DNA of 64,000 bases, taken from contig NZ_JACHGY010000001.1 of assembly GCF_014207595.1 (NCBI RefSeq), positions 930,001-994,000 of the forward strand, read 5' to 3'. Every line of letters begins with the position of its first letter. Positions within the stretch are counted from its first letter, which is position 1. The notes below the pieces were generated by a model that saw nothing but the letters and a program-made list of their open reading frames with translations, made no database searches and was not told the DNA's origin. Source of the DNA: Algisphaera agarilytica (GTDB taxonomy: Bacteria; Planctomycetota; Phycisphaerae; Phycisphaerales; Phycisphaeraceae). Shown here piece by piece: positions 1-8,715 of the stretch. The translations under genes and the position numbers were made by a program.

Positions 1-13
1 AAGATGTCAACGC

Positions 14-30
14 TAAGCCGCAAGCGGCAT
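14..30. other. Short hairpin after the GT4 gene
   Basis: A five-base-pair stem (gccgc / gcggc, two-base loop) lies just past the stop of the first minus-strand gene. It has no T-run on the minus side, so it is a weak terminator candidate at best. The operon may continue beyond the window edge. Confidence 0.25.
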
Positions 31-31
31 A

Positions 32-1141
32 TCACGGATCGACGAGCCGCCGATACAGCGCGTCGTATCGCTCGACCGTTTGCGAGATATCGAAACGCGA
101 TTCGATCCACCGCCGCCCCGCTTGTTGAAGTTGGGCTCGCTCGTCAGGTTTGAAGTTGAGCTTCGCGTTCATCGCATCTGCTAGCGCGGTGGCGTCGCGT
201 TCTTCAACCACGAACCGCTGCGCCTCGGACGGCAATGCCTCGGGGTTGCCCGAGTGACGGGTCGTGATCACCGGCGTCCCCACCGCTTGGGCCTGCATCA
301 GAACCATCGGACACCCTTCCGCGTCCCCGTCTTCGGCCACACGGCTGGGCGTGACCAACGCCGTCGCGTGACGCATCGCCTCCGCAAGCGCGTCGTACGG
401 AACTCGGCCCACGAATTCCACCGCCGACGCCAAACCCAACGATTCCACCAACTCCCGAAGCCTTTGCTCCTCGACCGGATCGCCGGAACCGATCAATTTG
501 AGTGTCGCCTTTACCCCTCGGCCACGGATTGTCGCCATCGCCTGGATCGCGTCGTCGGGTGCTTTCTTGTCAACGAATCGGCCCACAAAAAGAAAGGTCG
601 CGTTACACGGTTGAGGCTCATAGACCCAGCGCGGCAACTCGATGCCCAGCGGGATGACCTCCACTCGATCAACGGGCACGGCGCACGCCCGCAGCGTCTG
701 CGCCATCGATTCGGAAAGCGCCACAAACGTTGCCCCCCGTTCACCCATCCAGCGATAACGCTCGGCCCAACACGGGTCGCGCAGCAGACGCGAAACGTCG
801 TACCCATAAGTTGTGATCAAGGTGGGCACACCACGGTGGAGGTAACGCGCAGCGTGGAGCGCACGCGGGCCGAAGTGGCCGTGGACCAAGTCGAAAGATT
901 CATCGATCGCCGGCGGTTGCTCCGCGATCGCCCGCATCTGCGCACCGATGTCCTCGGCCGGCTCGACGTGGATGCGCTCCAGCCCCAACACCCGCTGCGT
1001 CACCTCGGGCGCATCGTCAGCAATCGTCTCTGCGGCAAACGTCATGTCGTGCCCCCGCTGCGCTAACGCCAAGGGCACTTCGAGCATCGTGCGTTCGGTC
1101 GCCGCCCCGAAGATGTTGTAGAGCTGCAACACCTTCGCCAT
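32..1141 (-). CDS. GT4-family glycosyltransferase
   Basis: About 369 residues. It should transfer a sugar from a nucleotide-sugar donor at the cytoplasmic face during glycan assembly; donor and acceptor cannot be read from sequence. The GT-B fold is recognisable: an N-terminal half opening with MAKVLQLYNIFG and containing LVHGHFGPRA, then a C-terminal Glycos_transf_1 domain with FLFVGRFVDKK and the donor-binding segment EGCPMVLMQAQAVGTPVI. The open frame continues upstream, but the ATG at 1141 is chosen because it fits the family N-terminus and shares its A with the TGA stop of the preceding methyltransferase (TGATG), which implies translational coupling. It is the last gene of the glycan operon visible here. 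Confidence 0.88.
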   Translation of the reverse strand: MAKVLQLYNIFGAATERTMLEVPLALAQRGHDMTFAAETIADDAPEVTQRVLGLERIHVEPAEDIGAQMRAIAEQPPAIDESFDLVHGHFGPRALHAARYLHRGVPTLITTYGYDVSRLLRDPCWAERYRWMGERGATFVALSESMAQTLRACAVPVDRVEVIPLGIELPRWVYEPQPCNATFLFVGRFVDKKAPDDAIQAMATIRGRGVKATLKLIGSGDPVEEQRLRELVESLGLASAVEFVGRVPYDALAEAMRHATALVTPSRVAEDGDAEGCPMVLMQAQAVGTPVITTRHSGNPEALPSEAQRFVVEERDATALADAMNAKLNFKPDERAQLQQAGRRWIESRFDISQTVERYDALYRRLVDP

Positions 1142-1851
1142 CAGGCCTCCTTGTTTTTGTGAGCCACGACGAGGTACAGGCACGCCCACTTCTCCGAACG
1201 GTCGAGCTTTTCGAGCAGCATCCCCGCCACCTGAAAACTGCCGGCCAAAAGGTGCGTCAGCTTCAGCCAGCGCATCGGGCCGCGGTGGAACTTGAAGACG
1301 TGGTACGACGCCATGGTCGCTGCGGTGGTCCAGAACGTGCCGATCGGCTCGATGCGGTCGAGGGTGAAGCCCGCCTGGGTGAACAGATGTTCGAGCCCGA
1401 ACTTCGTGAAGCGGTAGAAGTCGCGCGGCTCGTCGTGCAGGTGCCAGAACATCGGCACGCTCACGACCGCCGCCCCGCCGGGTTCGAGCACGCGGGCCCA
1501 TTCACGCAGCGCCGCGGCGGGTTCTTCGACGTGTTCGAGGTTGGACGTGGACAGCAGCGCATCGAAGCTGCCGTCTTCGGCCGGAATCTCGGTCGCGCTG
1601 CCGAAGAGATCAACCTGCGACGCGTCGTAGGCTGTGTCGGGGATGTCCAAGCCGAGGTACTGCTCAACGTATTGCTCAAACACCGGCCGATGCGGCATCA
1701 CGCCGCAGCCGATGTCGATGAGTTTCTTCCGACCCGCCAACTCTGCTGCGGCGGCGGCCAAGCATTCGTCGTGGATCGCCATGACCAGCGCGTTGCGCAC
1801 CCGCGCTTCGCGGAAGAGGTATCTCAGGAATCGTCGGGCGACAGCGCTCAC
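1141..1851 (-). CDS. Class I SAM-dependent methyltransferase
   Basis: About 236 residues with a Methyltransf_11-type fold. The SAM-binding motif I is LIDIGCGVMPHR, followed by the acidic LGLDIP strand and the SNLEHVEEP and VLEPGGAAVVSVP segments. The frame stays open to 1938, but that start would overlap the upstream gene by about 90 bases. A GTG at 1851 overlaps the upstream TGA as GTGA, so it is preferred. The C-terminal half (FHRGPMRWLKLTHLLAG) is hydrophobic and may be a membrane-facing substrate region. Being inside a glycosyltransferase operon suggests methylation of a sugar or lipid-linked glycan, which is inference. Confidence 0.82.
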   Translation of the reverse strand: MSAVARRFLRYLFREARVRNALVMAIHDECLAAAAAELAGRKKLIDIGCGVMPHRPVFEQYVEQYLGLDIPDTAYDASQVDLFGSATEIPAEDGSFDALLSTSNLEHVEEPAAALREWARVLEPGGAAVVSVPMFWHLHDEPRDFYRFTKFGLEHLFTQAGFTLDRIEPIGTFWTTAATMASYHVFKFHRGPMRWLKLTHLLAGSFQVAGMLLEKLDRSEKWACLYLVVAHKNKEA

Positions 1852-2480
1852 GCGGGTTTGTATCCCCGGCACGTGGCGGTCGCACAAAGCCGATCGGGGC
1901 GGTTGAACAGATTCCAAAGCAGATGGCAGCCCGGCCACTTCATCGGCGCATCCATCGAAACCACCCGCTCAAAACCAACGGCTTCCAAAGCGCCTCGCAG
2001 TTCACTGGGAACGTAGAGGTGTTGATCCGTCGCGTCCCGCCCGCGCTCGGCGGGGTTGTGCCGGCAGGGCGAGGCGATGTAGATCATGCCGCCGGGCCGG
2101 AGGACGCGCAGGGCGTCGGCGAGCGCGGCCCGGCCACGCTCCACTTCGAGGTGTTCGATGACCTGGTTCATCACGATCGACTGCACCGAGGCGTCGGCTT
2201 CGGGAAGCGGTTCCCCGAGCGTGTGTTGGGCCAGCGGCAGCGCGGGCACACGGCGGTGACCGATCGCCACCGCGTCGGGCGAGCCTTCGTAGCCGCGGCA
2301 GTCCAGGCCCCACTGCTGCGCGAGTTCAACGAGCAGGCCGGTGCCTGCCCCCAGGTCCAGGACCGGGCCGGGCGTGCTGTGTCTAAGGACATGGGCCAGG
2401 ATCGGGGCGTAGAACGACGCGTCGCGGTCGGCGTACCAATGCTCGAAGTATTCGCGATCGCCGATGCCCGGCGCGGTCAT
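1848..2480 (-). CDS. Class I SAM-dependent methyltransferase
   Basis: About 210 residues. Motif I is VLDLGAGTGLLVELA; the post-motif strand CRGYEGSPDAVAIGH and the loop SIVMNQVIEHLEVERG complete a Methyltransf_11/23-type domain, with VLRPGGMIYIASP near residue 135. The ATG at 2480 overlaps the TGA of the preceding methyltransferase as ATGA, and the 3' end overlaps the next gene as GTGA, so the gene is coupled on both sides. Likely substrate is an intermediate of the locus glycan. It is more distant from its neighbours than those at 2477-3133 and 3182-3826 are from each other. Confidence 0.82.
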   Translation of the reverse strand: MTAPGIGDREYFEHWYADRDASFYAPILAHVLRHSTPGPVLDLGAGTGLLVELAQQWGLDCRGYEGSPDAVAIGHRRVPALPLAQHTLGEPLPEADASVQSIVMNQVIEHLEVERGRAALADALRVLRPGGMIYIASPCRHNPAERGRDATDQHLYVPSELRGALEAVGFERVVSMDAPMKWPGCHLLWNLFNRPDRLCATATCRGYKPA

Positions 2481-3133
2481 GGGGCCGGGTCCTCGGGGGT
2501 GGGCGTCGCTACGAGGCCGGCGGGCGGATGGGGACGGCCCGCGAAGATCGACATCGTTTCGCCGAACTCTTCGTAGCCGCCGAGGTGCTCGAGATCGATC
2601 TCGGGGAACATGGTCAGGTGATCTTCGACGCTGCGGAAGAACCAGTGCGGCGCATCGGGTGCGTCGGTCGTGTTTTCGATCAGCACCAGAATCCCATCGG
2701 GCCGGAGCACGCGGTTGAGTTCGCCGAGGGTGGCGGGGAGCTCGTCGTCGGGGATGCCGCCGAGCACGCCGAAGACGAACAGGAGGTCGATGCTGAAGTC
2801 GGGCGTCGGCAGGGTGTGGTCGGTGAGGTGAGTAAACTTCACCCGGCCCGAGCCCTGAGCGAGATCGATCAGTTCGCGGGTCGGATCGACGCCCAGCACA
2901 CGGCCGGACACACGCTGGGTGAGCAGCGGCGTCAGCCGACCGGCCCCGCAACCGAAGTCCAGGGCCGTGACCTCTTGGCCGGTTAGCAGCGGATCGACGC
3001 GGTCGAACACCTCGTAGAAGTGTTTGTGGGTGACTTCGTCGATCGCCTCGGGCGGGTGCTTGATATGCAAGACCGCTCGCGTGCCCAGGCGGGCAGCGCG
3101 GTCGTCCCAGTATTGCTTTCGTGAGTCGGGCAA
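2477..3133 (-). CDS. SAM-dependent methyltransferase (paralog of next upstream gene)
   Basis: About 218 residues. The SAM-binding core is ALDFGCGAGRLTPLL followed by VLGVDPTRELIDLA; the segment VLRPDGILVLIENTTDAPD sits in the second half. This last segment and the general layout closely resemble the neighbour at 3182-3826 (VLKSDGLLVLIENTADLPD), so the two look like a tandem duplication. The C-terminus is proline-rich. There is a 48-base gap from the upstream methyltransferase. The operon context implies glycan decoration. Confidence 0.82.
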   Translation of the reverse strand: MPDSRKQYWDDRAARLGTRAVLHIKHPPEAIDEVTHKHFYEVFDRVDPLLTGQEVTALDFGCGAGRLTPLLTQRVSGRVLGVDPTRELIDLAQGSGRVKFTHLTDHTLPTPDFSIDLLFVFGVLGGIPDDELPATLGELNRVLRPDGILVLIENTTDAPDAPHWFFRSVEDHLTMFPEIDLEHLGGYEEFGETMSIFAGRPHPPAGLVATPTPEDPAP

Positions 3134-3181
3134 AGCGGCGACCTCCTTGTCGCGTCGAGCCGGTCGAACAGGCGGACTCGA

Positions 3182-3826
3182 TCAGCCCGCGTCGTCCCCC
3201 ATCATACGGCCCATGAGCACCGACATCCGATGGGCATCCTCGACGCCCTCCGATTTGTTCTCGAGGTGGACCGCGTCGCGTTTCCACTGCATCTGCGGAA
3301 ACATCTCCCGGTACGTTTCAACATCGCGGTAAACGTGCTGGCGGGTATCGGGCAGGTCGGCGGTGTTTTCGATCAATACCAAGAGGCCGTCGGACTTGAG
3401 CACCCGGACGATCTCGCCGACGGCGCGGTCGAGCAGACGCCCGCGCAGGCCGCCCAGGGCGTGATTGGCCAGGACGAGGTCCATGCTGCGCGGCGGAGTG
3501 GGCACTCGGCCGTCGGGGATGTGGATGAAGCGGACCCCGGAGGAAGGCGTGGCCTCGTGGATCAGGGGCAGGCTGGTGTCCACTCCCAGCACGTCGCCGT
3601 CGACCAGTTGAGCAAGGTCCTGGGTGAATCGTCCCGCCCCGCAATAGAAGTCCAGGGCCTTGGATTCATCGCCGCGCAACTCTTCGCGGATGAGCGAGAG
3701 GGTCGTGCCCCAGCGCGGGTCGGTCAGCTCGGACGAGGGGTCGATGTAGACCTTGTCGTTGAGCAGATCGCGCAGGCCGAACTTCGGGGATTGTCTACTC
3801 CAATAGGAGATCGGGACGCTCATCAA
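3182..3826 (-). CDS. SAM-dependent methyltransferase (tandem paralog)
   Basis: About 214 residues. The SAM motif is ALDFYCGAGRFTQDLA, then VLGVDTSLPLIHEA; motif I has tyrosine where the sister gene has glycine (FYCGAG against FGCGAG). The shared VLVLIENT segment marks it as a paralog of the 2477-3133 gene. Two ATG codons begin the frame (3826 and 3823), both overlapping the end of the aminotransferase gene by about 30 bases, so the genes are probably co-translated. Divergence of the pair may reflect methylation of different positions or sugars. Confidence 0.8.
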   Translation of the reverse strand: MMSVPISYWSRQSPKFGLRDLLNDKVYIDPSSELTDPRWGTTLSLIREELRGDESKALDFYCGAGRFTQDLAQLVDGDVLGVDTSLPLIHEATPSSGVRFIHIPDGRVPTPPRSMDLVLANHALGGLRGRLLDRAVGEIVRVLKSDGLLVLIENTADLPDTRQHVYRDVETYREMFPQMQWKRDAVHLENKSEGVEDAHRMSVLMGRMMGDDAG

Positions 3827-5066
3827 AGAACTCCTTGACCACAGACACGACGTCGCGGAGGTCGCGTTCGGTCAGCCCCGCGGTAAGCGGGAGGCTGAGC
3901 GTGCGTCGCCCCAGGTCCCGAGCCTGGGGCTGTGCGTCGGGCGACCAACCCAACGATGTCTGATACCACGGGTGCTCTGCAACGGACAGATAATGCACCC
4001 CGATGCCGATGTTCTGCTGCAAGAGGAAGTCCAGCAGCGGGTCCCGGTCGGCGTCGTCCCCGACATGCACTGTATACAAGTGGCGTGCGTGCGTCTCGTC
4101 AGAATCCGATTCAGACGGCAAATTTAAGGGCACACCCGCGAGCATGTCGTTGTAATTTTTCCATACGAGCGACCGCCTCTCGAGGTTCGTTTCAACCCGC
4201 GACAGCTGGTGAAGCCCCAGCGCCGCGGCGAGGTCGGTCAGGTTGTACTTGAAGCCCGGCTCGACCATCTGATAGTGGCGGAAATGGGGGCTGCCGTCCG
4301 GTGCCTGGCGGAAGCGGGTGTAGGCGTCGCGGGAGAGGCCGTGGAGGCTGAGCGTGCGGGCCCGGCTGGCGTCCTGCGGGTCGCGGCAGAGCAGCATGCC
4401 GCCCTCCCCGGTGGTGACGTTTTTGGTGGCGTAGAAGCTGAACGCGGCGAATCGACCGAAGGTACCCGCGGGCTTGCCGTGATACGTCGTCTCGATGGCG
4501 TGGGCGCAGTCCTCGATAATCTCCAGCCCGTGACGATCGGCCAGCGTGACCAGCGCGGTCATGTCGCAAGGCCGACCCGCGAAGTGCACCGGCAGGATCG
4601 CCGCGGTGCGCGGCGTGATCGCGGCGGCGACCGCGGCGGGGTCCAGGTTCTGGGTCACCGGATCGACATCGGCCAACACCGGCGTCGCGCCCACGTGCAG
4701 GATCGCGTTGACCGTGGCGCAGAAGGTCAGGGGTGTGGTGATGACTTCGTCCCCCGGGCCGATGCCCGAGAGCTTGAGCGCCAGATGCAGCGCCGCGGTA
4801 CACGAGTTCACACCCACGGCCTGCTCGTCGTCGAGCCCCTTGTACGCCGCAAACGATTGCTCGAACGCGGCGACGCGTGGCCCCGTGCCCAGCCACCCGC
4901 TCTCGAGTACCGCCTGGACCTCGGCCATCTCCTCGGGCCCGATCACCGGCTTGCCGAACACGAGAAAGTCTTCACGCGGGCTCGGCGGAGCTTCGGTCGT
5001 GTTCACCTGGATCGGCTCGGTGAGTTTCAACGCGGGCCGGGCGGGATGGCTGAAGTGTGCGGTCAT
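3795..5066 (-). CDS. DegT/DnrJ/EryC1/StrS-family sugar aminotransferase
   Basis: About 423 residues, typical for PLP-dependent aminotransferases that convert nucleotide-linked keto sugars to amino sugars. Visible landmarks are VLESGWLGTGPRVAAFE, the VNSCTAALHLAL cofactor region, the ITTPLTFCATVNAI strand, the IEDCAHAIETTYHGKPAG segment, and FSFYATKNVTTGEGGML, whose lysine should carry PLP. The ATG at 5066 is chosen over upstream codons because it lies two bases after the stop of the GT2 gene. The gene indicates that the operon glycan contains an amino sugar such as a 4-amino-4-deoxy or 3-amino sugar; which one is unknown. Confidence 0.9.
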   Translation of the reverse strand: MTAHFSHPARPALKLTEPIQVNTTEAPPSPREDFLVFGKPVIGPEEMAEVQAVLESGWLGTGPRVAAFEQSFAAYKGLDDEQAVGVNSCTAALHLALKLSGIGPGDEVITTPLTFCATVNAILHVGATPVLADVDPVTQNLDPAAVAAAITPRTAAILPVHFAGRPCDMTALVTLADRHGLEIIEDCAHAIETTYHGKPAGTFGRFAAFSFYATKNVTTGEGGMLLCRDPQDASRARTLSLHGLSRDAYTRFRQAPDGSPHFRHYQMVEPGFKYNLTDLAAALGLHQLSRVETNLERRSLVWKNYNDMLAGVPLNLPSESDSDETHARHLYTVHVGDDADRDPLLDFLLQQNIGIGVHYLSVAEHPWYQTSLGWSPDAQPQARDLGRRTLSLPLTAGLTERDLRDVVSVVKEFFDERPDLLLE

Positions 5067-5068
5067 GG

Positions 5069-6271
5069 TCAGGCGACGAGTTTCTCCACGGGCGCTTCGG
5101 GCACGCCGCCCAGGGTCTTGGGGTACCACAGCGTGAGCAGCGGGCCGGCCCAGCGTTCGCGCAGCTCCGCAACGCGTGCTTCGACGCGCGCGGGGTTCAC
5201 GTTGGACAGGATCACGCCCTCATTCCTGCCGCAGAGCGCCTCGCGGTCGGGGAGCACCGGAACGCCGCGGTAGGTCCCGCCCGCCAGCGCGGGGTGGTTC
5301 TCGGCGATGGCGGACACGGTGAGCCCGTTGCGTTGGGCGGCGCGGAACGTGGCGTAGAGGTTCTTGGAGTGGTCGGCAATGACGACCCGGCGGATTTCCT
5401 GTTGCTCGGCCCATGCGCCGACACGCTGCTTCTGCAGGCCCCATTGCATCACAGTTTCGAGCGTGGCGGGCGACAGCGTTTGCCGGCCGGCGGTGCGTTC
5501 GCGCTGGGCCCACTGGCGGGCCTCGGCGATGGCTTCGGACATCGCGCGGTCGTGGCCGTGGTGGCGGGCGAACGCGGCGTAGCGTTGCGTGAAGTCCTTG
5601 CGGTAGGCACGGCGATAGGCCGGGGGGAAGAACCGCTCGACGAGGATCAGGTTGTTGCGCAGGTCCATCTTGAACGCGAGCTCGGCGCTGCGTCCGCCGG
5701 CGTGTTTGTCGTGGCGGTACACCACGTCTTCAAACCGCGCCACCTGCCAACCCGCTTCCCACAGCCGGAAGCTCAAGTCGTATTCGCCGGCCTTGCGGAA
5801 GAACTCGCGGCGGAAGCCGCCGACCTGATCGAGCGCGGCTTTGCGCATGCACACCGCGCCGCTGAGCATCACGCCCGGCAGCGCACACGCTTCGAGCTCA
5901 CCGCTGGGCAGCACGCACCGCCCCACCACCGCCGCGAGGTCGGGGTGGGCGTCGAGGTGGGCGATCGAACGCGTCACGGTCTGGGCGTCGGCGGGGTAGC
6001 TGTCGTCGTCCAGGAGAATCACCGCCCGGCCGCGGCACTGCGAGAATGCCAGGCTTCGTGCCCAGACACCTTCGTTGGTCTCGCGACGCAGGAGATTGAC
6101 CTTGGGGAACTGCTCGGCAATCGCTTCCGCAGTGCCGTCGGTCGAGGCGTTGTCGACGACCCAGGTCTCCCACTGCGCTTCGGCCAGCGGTGTGCTGCGT
6201 TCCAGGATGCCGAGCGTGCGCAGCAGCGTGTCCCGGCGGTTGTGGCTCACGATGACGTAAGACAGGTCCAT
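5069..6271 (-). CDS. GT2 glycosyltransferase with C-terminal Rossmann-like domain
   Basis: About 400 residues. The first 270 form a GT-A family 2 domain: YVIVSHNRRDTL at the N-terminus, VVDNASTDGTAEAIA, the metal-binding LLDDDSYPAD, and GGFRREFFRKAGEYDLSFRLW as acceptor region. The tail (about residues 285-395) is not usual for GT2: RRVVIADHSKNLYATFRAA followed by IAENHPALAGGTYRGVPVLP resembles the small nucleotide-binding fold seen at the N-terminus of PglD-like and CapD-like proteins. The tail may bind a nucleotide sugar or regulate the enzyme. It lies 24 bases after the CgeB-like gene and two bases before the aminotransferase. Confidence 0.85.
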   Translation of the reverse strand: MDLSYVIVSHNRRDTLLRTLGILERSTPLAEAQWETWVVDNASTDGTAEAIAEQFPKVNLLRRETNEGVWARSLAFSQCRGRAVILLDDDSYPADAQTVTRSIAHLDAHPDLAAVVGRCVLPSGELEACALPGVMLSGAVCMRKAALDQVGGFRREFFRKAGEYDLSFRLWEAGWQVARFEDVVYRHDKHAGGRSAELAFKMDLRNNLILVERFFPPAYRRAYRKDFTQRYAAFARHHGHDRAMSEAIAEARQWAQRERTAGRQTLSPATLETVMQWGLQKQRVGAWAEQQEIRRVVIADHSKNLYATFRAAQRNGLTVSAIAENHPALAGGTYRGVPVLPDREALCGRNEGVILSNVNPARVEARVAELRERWAGPLLTLWYPKTLGGVPEAPVEKLVA

Positions 6272-6295
6272 GGCGAAGCTCCGAACGGAGATGAG

Positions 6296-8560
6296 TCAGG
6301 CGGCGAATGTGAACGAAGACGTGATCGTGGATGCCGCAGAAGGGTTGTCGGGGAAGAGGTCCGGCGGCTCCTCGGCGATGAGTTGGCCGATCCGAGCCAG
6401 GGTGCGTCGCAGCCCCGCGGTGTACGACAGCCGGTGCTCGACGCTCTCGCGCTGCTCGGTGGCCACGCGGCGACGCAGCGCGGCGTAGTCGCTGTAGGTC
6501 TCCAGGTGTTTCCGGAGCGAGTCGGCGTCGTGGAAGCTGACCTCGTCTAGCTTGGGCAGCGATTCGCCCTCGTGGTTGAGCAGTTCCGCCCGTTGGCAGC
6601 CACGCAGGAACTCGACCATGTCGACGGGCGTGCCCAGGTCGGCCAGCCCGCCCGCTTGTTTGAGCAACGCCTTGAGCTCGTCACGCTTGGAACCCGCGGC
6701 TTCGAGGGCTTCGTTCACGGTCTTCGCCTCGGGGTCGATCAGGCCCAGTAGCTTGGGGATCAGGGTGTCGCTGGGGTGTTGTCGGATCAGGAAGAAGCCG
6801 CCGGCGACCAGGCCGTCGAGCAGGCGTTGGTGGAGGCAGAAAGACGGAACGATCTGCAGGTTGATTTTGCTCTGGCGGGTGAGTTCTTCGAGGTCCGGGC
6901 CGTAGGCGACGGGGCCGCGGGCGTAGGCGGCGAAATCGGGGTGGTCCTGCCAGCCCTGGCCGTAGAGCGCGAACGACAGGCCGAGATCCTCGGCGGCCTG
7001 GGCGGCCCAGCCCAAGGCCTGCTGCCGGTAGAGCGCGTTGTTGAGCGGGTGGTACAGGGTGTTGACCGCCAGCGCGCGGTTGGCCGCGCTGAGCGTTTGG
7101 TTTTGCTTTCGGGACACACGGTCCACGATCCGGCCGACGTCGCCCATCGCGGGCAGCGATTCGCCGGCCTCGTAGCGCTGCACCATTTCGTCGGCACAGG
7201 CTTTGAGCAGCGGGCTGTCGAGCGCGTCGATCAGGTCGGCCGGGCGCTGCGAAGCGTTGGAGACGTAGACCAGATCGTCGCCGGTGCTGACCCACTTGTC
7301 CGGGCGGGCCGGCGGGCGGGTGAGCTTGGGCATCTCGACGATCTGCCGGGCGGGGTAGCCCCACTGCCGGGTGTACATCGGGCCGACCATCGACAACACG
7401 AAGTCGCGAGGGGTGATCGACGCGCCGGCTTTGCGGGTGGTGAACCGGCTGAGTTGGTCTTGAACCCAGCAGACAAACGGCAGCCGTTCGGGGAAGGGCG
7501 TCAGGCAATGGGCGCGGAGCTGGTCGATGGTGAACACCAGGTCCGGCTTGAACGTCGCCAACGCGTGGCGGATCGCCGAGCGGGTCAGACGGTGGGTGTC
7601 GCCGGGCTCGATCAGCGTGCGGGTCCGCCAGCCCAACCGTGCGAACGCCTGCTCGCAGTCGGCGGTGGAGTATTTCAGGACGGTGGTGAACCGGCAGGTG
7701 ATCAGCAGCACCTTGGGCCGGGTCGCGGTGCCGACGGTCAGCGCGTCGCATTGGAAATCGCTGTAGTGCTTTTCGATCTTCCTGGCCCACTTGGCTTCGC
7801 ATGCCTCGTAGTAGGCGTGGCAGCGTTCGAGGATTTCGCCGATCGCGGCCCGGGGGGCTTCGCGCCCGAGCTTGATCACCGGCAGGGGCAGCATGCGGTT
7901 GCGTCGCATGTGGATCTCGAAGTCCAGCCAAGCCCGCTCGCCGACAAACCACGTGAACCGCGGGTCGGTGATCGGGCTGTCCGGGCCCGACCAGTCGTGG
8001 ACCATCAGGCTGGCGGTGAGCAGGTGCGGGTCGGGTTCGGCGATGTAGATCGCCTGCTGCATACCCAGGCCGAGCGTCGGCTTGGCGTCGGCGAGTTTGG
8101 AGATGAGGTAGCCGTCGATCACGTCGGCGAAGACGATCGCTTTGCCCGCGTTGATGTGTTCAGCCAGACGCTGCATCGCCAGGTCGGCCGCGGCGCTCGG
8201 ATCGGGGTTCGTGCTCAGCGGGACCGGGGCCGCGGCGGGCGCATCCGGATCGGCACACGCCGGAGCCAATCGGCCCGAGGCGGTGGGCACCAGCGGGTAG
8301 CGTTTGAGCGTGCTGAACAGCCCGGCTTGTTCCAGCGTGGTGAGGATCTCCGGCCGGTGCACCTGCAGCGCCCGGAGGTTGCGGGACAGGCAAAAGGGGA
8401 TGGCGACATTGAGGTTGGACGGGTCGTATCGCTCCAGAACCTCGGCCGCGGCGGCGTACCCCCCCTGCTGAATCTGGGTCCAGGCCCGGTGGACAGCGGC
8501 GGCGGGCGGAGTGCCCTCGGGGCTGCTACCGGAAGACGGCGATCGCATGATCGTGTTCAT
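6296..8560 (-). CDS. CgeB/DUF3880-like glycosyltransferase
   Basis: About 754 residues, first gene of the glycan operon. The first roughly 270 residues have no domain I recognise. From about residue 285 (PKVLLITCRFTTVLKYSTA) the protein resembles DUF3880-containing, CgeB-like GT-B proteins, with LPFVCWVQDQLSRF in the middle. The C-terminal donor domain includes FALYGQGW, LEELTRQSKINLQIVPSF and the LLDGLVAGGFFLIRQHPSD motif typical of Glyco_trans_1_2. A second ATG 12 bases in is an alternative start. A 155-base region separates it from the divergent kinase gene and should hold the operon promoter. Confidence 0.78.
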   Translation of the reverse strand: MNTIMRSPSSGSSPEGTPPAAAVHRAWTQIQQGGYAAAAEVLERYDPSNLNVAIPFCLSRNLRALQVHRPEILTTLEQAGLFSTLKRYPLVPTASGRLAPACADPDAPAAAPVPLSTNPDPSAAADLAMQRLAEHINAGKAIVFADVIDGYLISKLADAKPTLGLGMQQAIYIAEPDPHLLTASLMVHDWSGPDSPITDPRFTWFVGERAWLDFEIHMRRNRMLPLPVIKLGREAPRAAIGEILERCHAYYEACEAKWARKIEKHYSDFQCDALTVGTATRPKVLLITCRFTTVLKYSTADCEQAFARLGWRTRTLIEPGDTHRLTRSAIRHALATFKPDLVFTIDQLRAHCLTPFPERLPFVCWVQDQLSRFTTRKAGASITPRDFVLSMVGPMYTRQWGYPARQIVEMPKLTRPPARPDKWVSTGDDLVYVSNASQRPADLIDALDSPLLKACADEMVQRYEAGESLPAMGDVGRIVDRVSRKQNQTLSAANRALAVNTLYHPLNNALYRQQALGWAAQAAEDLGLSFALYGQGWQDHPDFAAYARGPVAYGPDLEELTRQSKINLQIVPSFCLHQRLLDGLVAGGFFLIRQHPSDTLIPKLLGLIDPEAKTVNEALEAAGSKRDELKALLKQAGGLADLGTPVDMVEFLRGCQRAELLNHEGESLPKLDEVSFHDADSLRKHLETYSDYAALRRRVATEQRESVEHRLSYTAGLRRTLARIGQLIAEEPPDLFPDNPSAASTITSSFTFAA

Positions 8561-8624
8561 AAGAACCTAAAACTCTTTCAAACATCGGCTTACGCAGGTG
8601 CTACGGGTTCCCCGCCGACCCCAA

Positions 8625-8707
8625 GGTTATCGGCGGTTCCCCCACCGGGGCGACAAAAATCCCCTACCCCCGGTTCTCACGGCCGAGCCAAGCCGATGCC
8701 GATAACC
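8625..8707. promoter_or_regulatory. Inverted repeat in divergent promoter region
   Basis: A perfect 10-base inverted repeat (GGTTATCGGC at 8625-8634 and GCCGATAACC at 8698-8707) lies between the divergent genes starting at 8560 (minus) and 8716 (plus), with 63 bases between arms. It could be a pair of operator half-sites or a looping site controlling both directions. No matching regulator gene is nearby, and a chance repeat is possible. Confidence 0.35.
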
Positions 8708-8715
8708 CCTTTAGC

